From Opitutus sp. (GTDB taxonomy: Bacteria; Verrucomicrobiota; Verrucomicrobiia; Opitutales; Opitutaceae): 64,000 nt of DNA. Of this stretch, positions 31,611-40,667 are shown one piece after another (position 1 is the first letter of the stretch; the number at the start of each line of letters is the position of its first letter). The translations under genes and the position numbers were made by a program. Location: assembly GCA_024998815.1 (NCBI GenBank), contig JACEUQ010000001.1, positions 1,240,001 to 1,304,000 on the forward strand. The letters run 5' to 3'. A model generated the notes under the pieces. It made no database searches, was not told the origin of the DNA, and saw only the letters and a program-made list of their open reading frames with translations.

Positions 31611-31886
31611 ATGGCTGACGTACATCACGAGACCGTTTACTTCTCAGGGCATGTCCAGGGCGTGGGCTTTCGCTACACCACCCTGTCCGTCGCCAAGGAA
31701 TTCGAGCTGACGGGGCGCGTCAGCAATCTGGCCGATGGCCGCGTGCTGCTCGAAGTCGAGGGCGCCCCCAAGGAGATCAACGCCTTCCTCATCGTTCTAG
31801 AAGAGCGCATGCACGGCTACATCCGTAAGGTGGAGCGCAGCTCCTCTCAGGGCCCGGCCCAATACCAAGATTTTTGCATTCAATGA
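31611..31886 (+). CDS. acyP: Acylphosphatase
   Basis: The 91-aa protein has the two acylphosphatase signatures: FSGHVQGVGFRYTT with catalytic Arg21, and GRVSNLADGRV with Asn39. It hydrolyses acyl-phosphates in the cytoplasm. Its stop overlaps the ATG of the ABC ATPase gene (ATGA at 31883-31886), so it is the first gene of that operon; this link is probably just genomic. Confidence 0.93.
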   Translation: MADVHHETVYFSGHVQGVGFRYTTLSVAKEFELTGRVSNLADGRVLLEVEGAPKEINAFLIVLEERMHGYIRKVERSSSQGPAQYQDFCIQ

Positions 31887-32776
31887 CCGCCGCCCCCGTG
31901 CCCCCTGCCCTGCCCCAGGCCGCGATCACGATCACCGGCCTGACGAAGGACTTTTCGCTTAATCTGCGCGGCGTAAAATTGCGCGCGGTGGACAACCTCA
32001 AGCTCTCCGTGCCCGAGGGCCAGGTTTTCGGCCTGCTCGGCCCCAACGGCTCCGGCAAAAGCACCACCATCAAAATCATCCTCGGTCTGCTCGAACCCAC
32101 GGTGGGCGAATGCCAGGTGTTTGGCGTGCCCAGCGGCCGGGTCGATTCGCGCCTCAACGTCGGCTACCTGCCCGAGGCACCCTATTTCTATCGCTACTTA
32201 AGCGGCACCGAGCTGGTGCGTTTTTACGGGCGGATTTGTGGCGTACCGAAGGCCCGACTCGCGGACCGGGTGCGCGAGGTCATCGACTGGGTTGGACTGA
32301 GCGCCGCCGCCCACCGCCGCGTCGGAACCTACTCGAAGGGCATGTTGCAACGCATCGGCCTGGCCCAAGCACTCGTGCATGACCCGCGCCTGATTATCCT
32401 CGATGAGCCCACCGCCGGCGTCGACCCAGTCGGCTCGGCGGAGATTTCCGAGCTCATTTTAAAACTTAAAACCCAGGGCAAAACCGTGCTGATCACCTCG
32501 CATCTGTTGGCGCAGATCGAGGACATCTGCGACCGCGTCGCCATCCTTGACCGCGGAAAACTAATCCTCGAAGGGGCGGTCACCGAGCTGGTCGGCCGTC
32601 AGGACCAACAGGCGCTGATCGTCGACGCGCTGCCGCCGGCGGAGTTGGCGGAGTTGCGCGGTTGGCTGGCGGCGCGCGGACATACGCTCAGCGCCGTGGA
32701 GCAACCGCGCACCCGCCTCGACCAGCTTTTCCTGAGCAAGGTCGCCCGCGGCCCCAAGAACGGAGGCCAGGCATGA
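31883..32776 (+). CDS. ABC transporter ATP-binding protein (ABC-2 type)
   Basis: The start at 31883 gives 297 aa and overlaps the acylphosphatase stop. Walker A GPNGSGKST lies at ~49-57, signature TYSKGMLQRIGLAQAL near 150, Walker B RLIILDEPTAGVDP near 170. The Y-S-K-G-M signature is typical of ABC-2 exporters of the natA/ccmA class. A C-terminal ~60-residue domain follows. It overlaps its permease gene by ATGA and energises that permease. Confidence 0.92.
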   Translation: MTAAPVPPALPQAAITITGLTKDFSLNLRGVKLRAVDNLKLSVPEGQVFGLLGPNGSGKSTTIKIILGLLEPTVGECQVFGVPSGRVDSRLNVGYLPEAPYFYRYLSGTELVRFYGRICGVPKARLADRVREVIDWVGLSAAAHRRVGTYSKGMLQRIGLAQALVHDPRLIILDEPTAGVDPVGSAEISELILKLKTQGKTVLITSHLLAQIEDICDRVAILDRGKLILEGAVTELVGRQDQQALIVDALPPAELAELRGWLAARGHTLSAVEQPRTRLDQLFLSKVARGPKNGGQA

Positions 32777-33621
32777 GCACCGCGACGCGCAGCGTGCCGT
32801 TTTCCTTCGGCCGCCTCGGTATCGTGGCCGGCAACACCTTCCTGGAGGCCGTGCGCCAGAAGCTATTTAACTTCCTGCTCCTGCTAGCGGTCGCGCTGGT
32901 TGCGAGCGCCCAGCTATTTCGCGAGTTCAACTTCGGCTCCTCGGAGCTGAAGTTCATCGCCGACTTTGGCTTCGGCGCGATGGTATTTTTTGGCTCCACC
33001 CTGACGATCGCCGCCACCGCCCAGCTGTTTTTCAGCGAGATCGAAAACCGCACCGCGTTGACCCTTTTGGCCAAGCCGATCTGGCGCACGGAATTCATCT
33101 TCGGGAAACTTCTGGGCGTGTTCGCGGTGGTCGGCGTGTTTTGCGCGCTCACGACGGGCCTGTTGCTGGCGCTGATCTACAACCGCGAGACCGCGCTCAT
33201 GGACGCCAATCCGGAGGCGTTTGAGGCGGGCCGGCTGATTCATTACGGCGACCTGCTGATGATGGGCGTGCTGCAATGGCTAAAATTCGGCGTACTCGCG
33301 GCGATCACGCTGCTGGTGGCGAGTTTCTCCAACACCAACCTCTACACCGTGGTCATGGGTTTTTTTATGCTGGTGATCTGCCACCTGCAGTACCTGGCGC
33401 GCGACGCCTACAGCCACGTGACCGCCCTGCCCCTGCGCCTACTGGTGCAGGGACTCGGCTACGTGTTCCCGAATTTCCAGGTCTTTAATTTGGCCGACCA
33501 AATCGGTATCGGCCAAGCGATCGATCCCCTCGTGTTTGTGCGGGTGGGCGGCTATGCACTCACCTACATCGTAGTGTTTGGTGCCCTGGCGGTTTACAGT
33601 TTCAGCCAACGTGAAATTTAA
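32773..33621 (+). CDS. ABC-2 type permease
   Basis: Start at 32773 (282 aa), overlapping the ATPase stop. About six hydrophobic segments, including FNFLLLLAVALVASAQL, MVFFGSTLTIAATAQLFF, VVGVFCALTTGLLLALI and YTVVMGFFMLVICHL, with the conserved cytoplasmic segment NRTALTLLAKPIWRTEFIFGK that contacts the ATPase. Substrate unknown. It overlaps the next gene by 11 bp. Confidence 0.88.
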   Translation: MSTATRSVPFSFGRLGIVAGNTFLEAVRQKLFNFLLLLAVALVASAQLFREFNFGSSELKFIADFGFGAMVFFGSTLTIAATAQLFFSEIENRTALTLLAKPIWRTEFIFGKLLGVFAVVGVFCALTTGLLLALIYNRETALMDANPEAFEAGRLIHYGDLLMMGVLQWLKFGVLAAITLLVASFSNTNLYTVVMGFFMLVICHLQYLARDAYSHVTALPLRLLVQGLGYVFPNFQVFNLADQIGIGQAIDPLVFVRVGGYALTYIVVFGALAVYSFSQREI

Positions 33622-34435
33622 CCTCGCGCGCCTTCGCCCGCTGTTAACCGGGTTCGTGGTCGTCGCCGTGTTGGCCGTGACCGGCCTGGCGGTGCGCCCG
33701 TTGGAAGCGCCGGCGTGGGAGTGGGTGCGCGCTCGGCAACCGGCACTAAAACTGGACTCGCTCCAGGGCGCGCTCGGCCAGGGCGTCACCGTGGGACTGC
33801 TCGGCGGCTTCCGCGCGATCGCGGCGGACTTTTTTTGGATTCAAACCCACACGGAGTGGGAAGACCGCAACCTGCCGGCCACGCAGACGTTCATCAAATT
33901 GGTCACCGCCATCGATCCGCGCCCGCTGTTTTTTTGGCTTAACGGCTCGCGTATGATCGCCTACGACATGCCCAATTGGCGCATCGTCGACGCCGGCGGC
34001 TACAACGCCGTGCCGCAGGCCAAGCAGCGCCTGATCGACGAGGAGCAGGCCAACGTTGCGCTGAAGTACCTCAACGAGGCGTTTAACCACCACCCGGATT
34101 CCGCGCTGCTGCACGTGGAAGTCGCCAATGTTTACCTCAACCGCCTCAAGGACAAAGCCAACGCCGCCGAGGCCTACCGCCGCGCTGCGCTTCGTCCCGA
34201 CGGGCCCTTTTATGCCGGACGGATTTATGCTGAATTGTTGCGCAAACTCGGCCGCAACCAAGAAGCCTACGATTGGCTGAAACAGACCTACACGAAGCTC
34301 CCCAAAACCGTGGATCGGGCCCGCGGGATCAGCGAATTCACGGTGGAGTCCGCCATGGCCCCGCTGGTCCTAGCGCGCATTCGTGAGCTCGAAGCGGAAT
34401 TAAATCTTCCTGAAGAACAAAGGTTTAACCCCTGA
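33611..34435 (+). CDS. Membrane-anchored TPR-like protein of the ABC operon
   Basis: I use the GTG at 33611 (274 aa), the first start after the permease that keeps the operon spacing tight. One N-terminal membrane segment ([18 protein letters not shown]) is followed by a region with [22 protein letters not shown] and [17 protein letters not shown], and then TPR-like helices ([29 protein letters not shown]). It probably acts outside the inner membrane as an accessory to the transporter. Function unknown. Confidence 0.75.
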   Translation: MKFNLARLRPLLTGFVVVAVLAVTGLAVRPLEAPAWEWVRARQPALKLDSLQGALGQGVTVGLLGGFRAIAADFFWIQTHTEWEDRNLPATQTFIKLVTAIDPRPLFFWLNGSRMIAYDMPNWRIVDAGGYNAVPQAKQRLIDEEQANVALKYLNEAFNHHPDSALLHVEVANVYLNRLKDKANAAEAYRRAALRPDGPFYAGRIYAELLRKLGRNQEAYDWLKQTYTKLPKTVDRARGISEFTVESAMAPLVLARIRELEAELNLPEEQRFNP

Positions 34436-34508
34436 TTTAACCGGGCTCGCAGGCTTTTCTCTTGCGCCGAACCGCCTACTTTCAAAAGTTCATCAGTTTA
34501 CTAAACAT

Positions 34509-35129
34509 ATGGCTGCCTCCACGCCCGACAACCTCTATCCCATTTTCGACCGCGTCCTCGGACGGGCGGACAAAGAGGCCAAGTTGAAACAACGCGGCCG
34601 GGTGATCTGGTTGTATGGTTTGTCCGGGTCGGGCAAGAGCACCCTCGCGATCGCCTTGGAGCGCCGCCTCCACGCCGAGGGTTTCACCACCCACTTGCTT
34701 GATGGCGACAACGTCCGCAGCGGGCTCAACCGTGATCTCGGGTTCACCGACGCGGATCGGGCTGAAAACATCCGTCGCATCGCGGAAGTGGCGAAACTCT
34801 TTGTACAGGCCGGCGTGGTGGTGATCGCGGCGTTTATCACCCCGCAACGCGCCCACCGCCAGTTGGCGCGCACGATCATCGGGGCGGACGATTTCTCCGA
34901 GGTGTATGTGGCGGCCTCGTTCGACACCTGCGCGGCGCGCGACCCCAAAGGTCTTTACGCCAAGGCGAAGGCGGGCAACGTGCAGCAATTCACCGGACGC
35001 GACTCGAGCTTCGAGGCGCCGCTCGCAGAAGACCTCGAGGCCCAGATCATCGACACCGAGGCGGGCACCGCCGCCGACTCGCTCAACCAGTTGCACACCG
35101 CCATCTTGCCCCGCATCACTTTCCAATAA
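34509..35129 (+). CDS. cysC: Adenylylsulfate kinase
   Basis: The 206-aa protein has P-loop GLSGSGKS (37-44), [15 protein letters not shown] and the APS-binding helical region, ending with [12 protein letters not shown] and [10 protein letters not shown]: all features of CysC. It phosphorylates APS to PAPS. It is the first gene of a cysC-cysD-cysN cluster; cysD starts 6 bp after it. PAPS may serve sulfate assimilation or sulfation; no reductase is seen in the window. Confidence 0.94.
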   Translation: MAASTPDNLYPIFDRVLGRADKEAKLKQRGRVIWLYGLSGSGKSTLAIALERRLHAEGFTTHLLDGDNVRSGLNRDLGFTDADRAENIRRIAEVAKLFVQAGVVVIAAFITPQRAHRQLARTIIGADDFSEVYVAASFDTCAARDPKGLYAKAKAGNVQQFTGRDSSFEAPLAEDLEAQIIDTEAGTAADSLNQLHTAILPRITFQ

Positions 35130-35135
35130 CCCGAT

Positions 35136-36041
35136 ATGAGTTCCTACAACCTTACGCATCTCGCCCAGCTCGAACACGAGGCCATCTTCATCATGCGCGA
35201 AGTCGCCGCGCAGTTTGAGCGCCCCGCCCTGTTATTCTCTGGCGGCAAGGATTCCATCGTCATGGTGCGCCTCGCCCAGAAGGCGTTTGCCCCGGCCAAG
35301 ATCCCCTTCCCGCTCGTGCACGTGGACACCGGCCACAACTTCGAGGAGACGATCGCATTCCGTGATTGGTTGGCCAAGGACACCGGCAGCCGTCTGGTGG
35401 TGCGCTACGTCGCCGACTCCATCAAGGCTGGTCGCTGCCAGGAAGAAAAAGGCCCGAACCCCTCGCGCAACGGCCTGCAAACCGTGACCCTGCTCGATAC
35501 GATCGAGGAGTTCCGCTACGACGCCTGCCTCGGTGGCGCACGCCGCGACGAGGAAAAAGCCCGCGCCAAGGAGCGGTTTTTCTCCCACCGCGACGAGTTC
35601 GGCCAGTGGGACCCTAAAAACCAGCGCCCCGAGCTTTGGAACCTGTTTAACGGCCGCAAAAACCAGGGTGAGCACTTCCGCGTGTTCCCGCTCTCCAATT
35701 GGACCGAGATGGACGTGTGGCAGTACATCGCCCGCGAGAAACTCGACATCCCCTCGATCTATTTCACGCACCAGCGCGAAGTGGTGAATCGCAACGGCGT
35801 GCTGCTGGCGAAGTCGCCCTACATTACGCTCATCGGTGACGAAAAGTACGAAACCCGCACGGTGCGCTACCGCACGGTGGGCGACAGCACCTGCACCGGT
35901 GCGGTTGAGTCGGATGCGGCCGATCTCGCCGCGGTCATTCAAGAAGTCGCCACCGCCCGCCAGACCGAGCGTGGCACCCGCGCCGACGACAAGCGCTCCG
36001 AAACCGCAATGGAAGACCGCAAAAAGGCGGGCTATTTCTGA
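35136..36041 (+). CDS. cysD: Sulfate adenylyltransferase subunit 2
   Basis: The 301-aa protein shows the PP-loop ATPase motif SGGKDSIVMVRLA near residue 34, FPLVHVDTGHNFEE, and the C-terminal RTVGDSTCTGAVES and DDKRSETAMEDRKKAGYF. It makes APS from ATP and sulfate with CysN. In most genomes cysN follows directly; here a 0.5-kb inverted-repeat cassette carrying a GxxExxY gene separates them. Confidence 0.95.
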   Translation: MSSYNLTHLAQLEHEAIFIMREVAAQFERPALLFSGGKDSIVMVRLAQKAFAPAKIPFPLVHVDTGHNFEETIAFRDWLAKDTGSRLVVRYVADSIKAGRCQEEKGPNPSRNGLQTVTLLDTIEEFRYDACLGGARRDEEKARAKERFFSHRDEFGQWDPKNQRPELWNLFNGRKNQGEHFRVFPLSNWTEMDVWQYIAREKLDIPSIYFTHQREVVNRNGVLLAKSPYITLIGDEKYETRTVRYRTVGDSTCTGAVESDAADLAAVIQEVATARQTERGTRADDKRSETAMEDRKKAGYF

Positions 36042-36089
36042 GAACCGGATTTTTAACGCAAAGACGCGAAGACGCAAAGGACACGCCGC

Positions 36090-36476
36090 ATGGAATTAGA
36101 CGAAAACGCCCTCAGTCGCATCATCGTGGAATCCGCGATTGAGGTGCACCGTGAGCTGGGAGGGCCAGGGTTGTTGGAGAGCGTATATGAGGAAGCCCTC
36201 GTATTTGAACTCATGCTCCGTGGTCTGTCCGTTGAACGTCAGCAGCCGGTCCCTATTTTTTACAAGGGCCACGTCCTCGCAACGCCTCTGCGGCTCGATC
36301 TCTGCGTGAACAAGCGCGTGATCGTCGATCCGAAGGCGGTCACCGAATGGAATCCGATCTTTGAATCCCAGATGCTGACTTATCTTCGACTCACTCAGCT
36401 GAAGTTAGGACTCGTCATCAATTTCGGCGAACGTCTGGTGAAAGACGGTCTCCATCGCGTGGTTAATCGGCTATAA
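36090..36476 (+). CDS. GxxExxY protein (PDDEXK_3 family), possibly degenerate
   Basis: The 128-aa protein has GLLESVYEEAL (the GxxExxY motif, residues ~25-35), then VPIFYKGH and RLDLCVNKRVIVDPKAV. In the family this last block is usually D...(V/I)ELKA; here Glu-Leu is replaced by Asp-Pro, so catalysis may be impaired. The second member of the window (41998-42387) keeps the normal VELKA. Function of the family is unsettled; a nuclease fold is predicted. It is co-oriented with the cys operon. Confidence 0.85.
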   Translation: MELDENALSRIIVESAIEVHRELGGPGLLESVYEEALVFELMLRGLSVERQQPVPIFYKGHVLATPLRLDLCVNKRVIVDPKAVTEWNPIFESQMLTYLRLTQLKLGLVINFGERLVKDGLHRVVNRL

Positions 36477-36487
36477 ACTCCCGCGTT

Positions 36488-36502
36488 CCCCCCCCCCCCC
36501 CC
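36488..36502. repeat. Run of 15 C
   Basis: A 15-base C tract lies 12 bp after the GxxExxY stop, inside the cassette. It is outside any reading frame; its exact length may be unreliable in the assembly. Confidence 0.7.
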
Positions 36503-36590
36503 AGTTAATCTCCACCCAAATCCAATCCTTTGCGGACTTAGCGCCTTCGCGCCTTTGCGTTAACTCCGTCCCTTTTTCAATTTTCAACGC

Positions 36591-37877
36591 ATGAACGCTC
36601 CTGCCCACACGCACACCGACCAGCATTACCTAGCCATGGACCTGCTCCGCTTCACCACGGCGGGCAGCGTTGACGACGGTAAATCCACCCTCATCGGCCG
36701 CCTGCTTTACGACTCCAAGGCGATTTTCGAGGACCAGCTGGAAGCCATCGAGCGCGCCACCGAACAGCGCGGCGAGGACCACCTCAACCTCTCGCTGCTC
36801 ACCGACGGCCTGCGCGCCGAGCGCGAGCAGGGCATCACCATCGACGTGGCCTACCGCTATTTTGCCACCCCGCGCCGCAAGTTCATCGTCGCCGACACAC
36901 CCGGCCACATCCAGTACACGCGCAACATGGTGACGGGCGCCTCCACCGCCAACCTCGCCATCATCTTGATCGACGCGCGCAAAGGCGTCATCGAGCAAAC
37001 CTGCCGCCACTCCTTCATCGCCTCGCTGCTGCGCATCCCGCACGTGGTGGTCTGCGTCAACAAGATGGACCTCGTCGACTACTCCGAGGCCCGGTTCAAC
37101 GAGATCGTCACCGCCTACACCCAGTTCGCATCCCGCCTGGAAATCCCCGACATCCAGTTCATTCCGATCTCGGCTCTGCACGGCGACAACGTCGTCGATC
37201 GCTCGCCCAAGATGCCATGGTATCAGGGCAGCGCGCTGCTTTACACCCTGGAAACCGTCTACATCGGCAGCGATGTTAACCACATCGACGCGCGCTTCCC
37301 GGTCCAAACCGTGATCCGTCCCAACACCGATGAGCACCACGATTTCCGTGGTTTCGCCGGCCGCGTGGCGGGCGGGGTGTTCAAGCCCGGCGACGCGATC
37401 GTCTCGCAACCCTCCGGCCTGACCTCGCGCATCAAAACCATCCACGGCCCGTCTGGCGAACTCACCGAGGCCTTCGCGCCGATGTCGGTGGTGATGACGC
37501 TCGAAGACGAGATCGACGTCTCCCGTGGCGACACCATCACCAAGGCCAACAATCCCCCGGAGGTCACCCAAGACATCGAGGCGATGATCTGCTGGTTCTC
37601 GGACAAGAAACTGGTGCCCAACGGCAAATACATCATTCGCCACACCACCCGCGAGGCCAAGTCGGTCATCAAAGCCGTGCGCTACAAGGTGAACATCAGC
37701 ACGCTGCACAAGGTCGAAGGTGACCTGGACATTGGCATGAACGACATCGGCCGCATCCTGTTGCGCACCGCCTCGCCGCTCATTGCTGATTCTTATCAAC
37801 GCAACCGCGCCACGGGGAGTTTCATCCTGGTTGATGAATTCACCAACGCGACGGTCGCCGCCGGCATGATCCTCTGA
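36591..37877 (+). CDS. cysN: Sulfate adenylyltransferase subunit 1 (GTPase)
   Basis: The 428-aa protein is an EF-Tu-like GTPase: G1 GSVDDGKST (25-33), switch/G2 EREQGITIDVAYRYF, G3 DTPGH near residue 102, G4 VNKMDLVD near 155, then two beta-barrel domains. It couples GTP hydrolysis to APS formation with CysD. No CysC domain is fused to it; cysC is separate at the start of the cluster. Confidence 0.95.
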   Translation: MNAPAHTHTDQHYLAMDLLRFTTAGSVDDGKSTLIGRLLYDSKAIFEDQLEAIERATEQRGEDHLNLSLLTDGLRAEREQGITIDVAYRYFATPRRKFIVADTPGHIQYTRNMVTGASTANLAIILIDARKGVIEQTCRHSFIASLLRIPHVVVCVNKMDLVDYSEARFNEIVTAYTQFASRLEIPDIQFIPISALHGDNVVDRSPKMPWYQGSALLYTLETVYIGSDVNHIDARFPVQTVIRPNTDEHHDFRGFAGRVAGGVFKPGDAIVSQPSGLTSRIKTIHGPSGELTEAFAPMSVVMTLEDEIDVSRGDTITKANNPPEVTQDIEAMICWFSDKKLVPNGKYIIRHTTREAKSVIKAVRYKVNISTLHKVEGDLDIGMNDIGRILLRTASPLIADSYQRNRATGSFILVDEFTNATVAAGMIL

Positions 37878-37929
37878 TTACTCCAGGCTGCCGCCTTGGC
37901 GTGCAGACTGCTTTGAGCTTCGCCATTAC

Positions 37930-38580
37930 ATGATCGTTAATTATTGGTTACTGCCCTTCGCCCTGCTGCTGCTCTGGTTCCCTCGGCAGTGGCTACGGCT
38001 CGGCAGAAAAGTCATCCGCAGTTCGGCCCCGCGTAACCTGGGCCAACCGGTGGTGGAGCGCGATGCGCAAGACGCCTCCATCAGCCTCACGTCTGAAATC
38101 GGCAAGGCGCGCAACTGGGTGGATTTGGCCCGTGCGGCAGCGGGGGCGGTTGCGGTTAATTACGCCTGCTTCGCCGTTGAACTCGGGGCCGCCAAAAGCA
38201 TCGCGCCCACGGTTTTTGCCCTCAAATGCGTCCTGCTCGTGATCGCCGTGCTGGTGCAGGCAATTCGACTCGAGTCGCGCGTCCGTCTGGTCGCCCCGAT
38301 CTTCTTTATTTTGGGGCTTAGTTTTGGACTCATCGGCTGGCAGTCGGCCCTTTTCGCTTTTGTAACGGTCTGGACCTGCAACCGAGCTATCCCCAGTGCA
38401 GGAGTCTTTCTTTTTGCCGCCGCCAGCTTTCAAATCGCCTTCGGCATCCTACTAGCGCGAGAGCTGTTCGATTACCAATTATTAAGCGCTGGGCTGGCGA
38501 TTCTGCCGCTGATTTTAAGCGGCATGCTCAAGCGCCCCCTGGTGCAGCTCAATAAACCGTCGCGGCGAAAAAACCGGTAG
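37930..38580 (+). CDS. Polytopic membrane protein of unknown function
   Basis: The 216-aa protein has five or six hydrophobic segments (LLPFALLLLWF, CVLLVIAVLVQAI, VAPIFFILGLSFGLIGW, FAFVTVW, GVFLFAAASFQIAFGILL, GLAILPLILSGML). I do not recognise a family. Its stop lies 8 bp before menA, so it is probably co-transcribed with it. Confidence 0.7.
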   Translation: MIVNYWLLPFALLLLWFPRQWLRLGRKVIRSSAPRNLGQPVVERDAQDASISLTSEIGKARNWVDLARAAAGAVAVNYACFAVELGAAKSIAPTVFALKCVLLVIAVLVQAIRLESRVRLVAPIFFILGLSFGLIGWQSALFAFVTVWTCNRAIPSAGVFLFAAASFQIAFGILLARELFDYQLLSAGLAILPLILSGMLKRPLVQLNKPSRRKNR

Positions 38581-38588
38581 TCCCCATC

Positions 38589-39491
38589 GTGATACCGGCA
38601 ACTTCCTCCACGCGCTTTTCGGTTTGGCTGGAGGCCACGCGCCCACGCACCTTGCCGGCGGCAGTCGCCCCGGTGGTCGTGGCTTCGGCGTTGGCGTGGC
38701 GCGATGGGAGTTTTAACGCGCCGGCTGCGATCCTCTGCCTTGCGTTCGCCCTGCTCATCCAGATCGGCACCAATTTCGCCAACGATTACTACGACTTCAT
38801 CAAAGGCGCGGACACCGCCGCGCGAATCGGCCCGCGCCGGGCCGTCGCAGCGGGACTCATCATCCCCGCCACGATGAAGCGAGCCATGATCGGGGTGTTC
38901 ATCGCCGCCTTTTTGACCGGACTGCCGCTGCTGACCTACGGCGGCTGGCCGCTGCTGGTGATCGGCCTGGCCAGTATCGCGTGCGGCTACGCCTATACCG
39001 GCGGCCCGTATCCACTGGGGTACAATGGGCTGGGCGACGTGTTCGTCTTTGTTTTCTTTGGGCTGGTAGCGGTCGGGGCGACCTACTTTGTGCAAACCGA
39101 GGTCTTCACGGCCGACGTCTGGCTGATCGGCAGCGGCATCGGCGCGCTCGCCGCCAATATTCTGGTGGTTAACAACTACCGCGATGCCGACACCGACGTG
39201 AGTGCGGGTAAACGCACGCTGGTGGTGCGGTTGGGGCGGCGCTTCGCTCGGGCGCAGTTTGTGGCGGCCCATGCGCTTGGGGTGGCGGTGATTTTCGCGA
39301 TCGGCGTGGACGACTGGAACCCGTTCGTTCTGGCCGGCGCCCTGGGGCTCTGTAGCGCGATCGGCTGGCGTCAATCGCGCCGCCTCGCGCAGGCTACGAC
39401 GCCAGCGGAGTTAATTCGTCTCTTGGGATCGACCGGCCTGTATTTGGCCGGCTACGCACTCATCGTATCAATCGGGCTGATCTGGGGCTGA
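38589..39491 (+). CDS. menA: 1,4-dihydroxy-2-naphthoate polyprenyltransferase
   Basis: The 300-aa protein starts at a GTG. It is a UbiA-superfamily prenyltransferase: the first Asp-rich motif NDYYDFIKGAD near residue 63 and the second NNYRDADTDVSAGKRTL near 200, with nine hydrophobic segments. PLGYNGLGDVFVFVFFG is characteristic of MenA. It attaches the isoprenoid tail in menaquinone synthesis. A 4HBT thioesterase that could act earlier in the pathway lies at 46105. Confidence 0.92.
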   Translation: MIPATSSTRFSVWLEATRPRTLPAAVAPVVVASALAWRDGSFNAPAAILCLAFALLIQIGTNFANDYYDFIKGADTAARIGPRRAVAAGLIIPATMKRAMIGVFIAAFLTGLPLLTYGGWPLLVIGLASIACGYAYTGGPYPLGYNGLGDVFVFVFFGLVAVGATYFVQTEVFTADVWLIGSGIGALAANILVVNNYRDADTDVSAGKRTLVVRLGRRFARAQFVAAHALGVAVIFAIGVDDWNPFVLAGALGLCSAIGWRQSRRLAQATTPAELIRLLGSTGLYLAGYALIVSIGLIWG

Positions 39492-39542
39492 TACCAATTC
39501 GCGTTCTAGATGAGTTAAGAAGCGGATACCTGTGCGTAAACA

Positions 39543-39612
39543 CCTTGAGCTCACGCTCAAGGCCACGGGAAGTTTGTTCAGGAAGGGTGTGGCCTTGAGG
39601 GTGAGCTCAAGG
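39543..39612. repeat. REP-like hairpin pair
   Basis: Two facing hairpins: CCTTGAGC-TCAC-GCTCAAGG with tail CCAC (39543-39566) and foot GTGG plus a partner with GGTGA-type loop (39589-39612). The pair lies between the convergent menA and CPBP protease genes. Confidence 0.8.
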
Positions 39613-39673
39613 ATGCCGTAAGCCTCAACTTGAACTCTAATTAGTATGAGCCGCGGAAGCCGCTAGAGGTCGG

Positions 39674-40510
39674 TCACGTCACCCCAGCCATCACGAGAAG
39701 GATGGTGTGCAGATTGAACAAGGCGTGGGCGATGATCGGCACGCTGATGCGGCCGGTTTGTTCGTAGGCGATCGCAAAAAACGCCCCGAGCGCACAGAGC
39801 GGAACCACGGCCACCAGATTGCCGTGGAGAAGAGCAAAAACCATCGCTGGAATAATTAAGGCGAGTCCTCTCGGCAGGCGGTTGCGCAGGAAACGAAACA
39901 GTCCGGCGCGGAAAACCAGTTCCTCGGTCAAGGGCGCAATCACGGTTGCGAGGGCCACCATGAACAGCCAACGCTCCGGATCGTCGCAGTCACGGAACAG
40001 GCCGACCATGTCCTGTTCGGCGGCGGAAAACCCCAGCGCCTCGACGAGTGTTTTCCATAAAAAACCGATACCGTTGATCACCGGAATGGAGATCAGGAAA
40101 ACCGTGACGCCGGCCACGACGGGGTAACGCGTCGGTTCTGGCCGAAAGACCTCGGGGGGGACGGCCAACGCAGAAATCCGGGCGGATTTATTGAAGCGCA
40201 AGCAAAGGGCTGCGATGAACAGACCCGCCAACAAACCGAGTTGAAAGGCGGCCGCTTGGACGGCCTGCCACCACGCACCATCACGCGCGGCTGCACCCAG
40301 CCAACGGTCGCCGAGATGGGTGACTGAGTACGGAAGCGCAAGTGCGCCGCCCACGGTGAGCAGCACGCCGAGGGCAAACCCTTCGACCGTCACCGGCCAG
40401 GGTGCAAGGGAGGGGGACGCAAACACCCGCCGGGCCGCCACCACCCGCCACAGCGCGACCAATCCCGCCAACCAGATCACCACTTCCAAACCAATAACAA
40501 GGGAAAGCAC
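39674..40510 (-). CDS. CPBP-family intramembrane metalloprotease
   Basis: The 278-aa protein has about seven membrane segments and the CPBP (Abi) motifs: APLTEELVFRAGLFRFLR (Glu-Glu ligand pair with Arg), FALLHGNL (His) and PIIAHALFN (His-x-x-x-Asn). These form a buried metal site; relatives process prenylated or membrane proteins. Substrate unknown. It is convergent with menA. Confidence 0.87.
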   Translation of the reverse strand: MLSLVIGLEVVIWLAGLVALWRVVAARRVFASPSLAPWPVTVEGFALGVLLTVGGALALPYSVTHLGDRWLGAAARDGAWWQAVQAAAFQLGLLAGLFIAALCLRFNKSARISALAVPPEVFRPEPTRYPVVAGVTVFLISIPVINGIGFLWKTLVEALGFSAAEQDMVGLFRDCDDPERWLFMVALATVIAPLTEELVFRAGLFRFLRNRLPRGLALIIPAMVFALLHGNLVAVVPLCALGAFFAIAYEQTGRISVPIIAHALFNLHTILLVMAGVT

Positions 40511-40544
40511 GAGTTAGGAGAAGACGGGCGTTGAGGGATAAAAG

Positions 40545-40603
40545 AGTAGCGCAGACTTCCAGTCTGCTCCGAGAGGGAGTGCAGACTGGAAGTCTGCGCT
40601 ACT
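40545..40603. repeat. Perfect 23-bp inverted repeat (GCAGACTTCCAGTCTGC type)
   Basis: Arms at 40545-40567 and 40581-40603 match perfectly around 13 bp; each arm holds an inner symmetric GCAGACTTCCAGTCTGC. A related half-copy is in the nuclease gene at 19529-19555. It lies between the CPBP protease and pyrC. Confidence 0.8.
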
Positions 40604-40667
40604 TCGATACACGTGAGGCTATGGCTTGAGTTAAAACGCTCCAGGCTGGCATGGGCGAAGTCGCGCG

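Larger units (their letters stand above)
36053..36563 (+). mobile_element. Putative 0.5-kb cassette with inverted ends carrying a GxxExxY gene
   Basis: The left end (36053-36080) begins TTAACGCAAAGACGCGAAG; the right end (36527-36563) is its inverted match, beginning TTAACGCAAAGGCGCGAAG on the minus strand. The outer 23 bp agree at all but two positions, and the right arm then carries a 9-bp insert before the shared AAAGG. The cassette contains one complete gene and a 15-C tract. No target duplication is clear. It lies exactly between cysD and cysN. Confidence 0.65.

Noticed and set aside
36630-37799. 389-codon minus-strand frame over cysN
   Set aside because: It is the antisense of a strongly conserved GTPase gene; composition (Val/Asp/Gly-rich) is that of a shadow frame.
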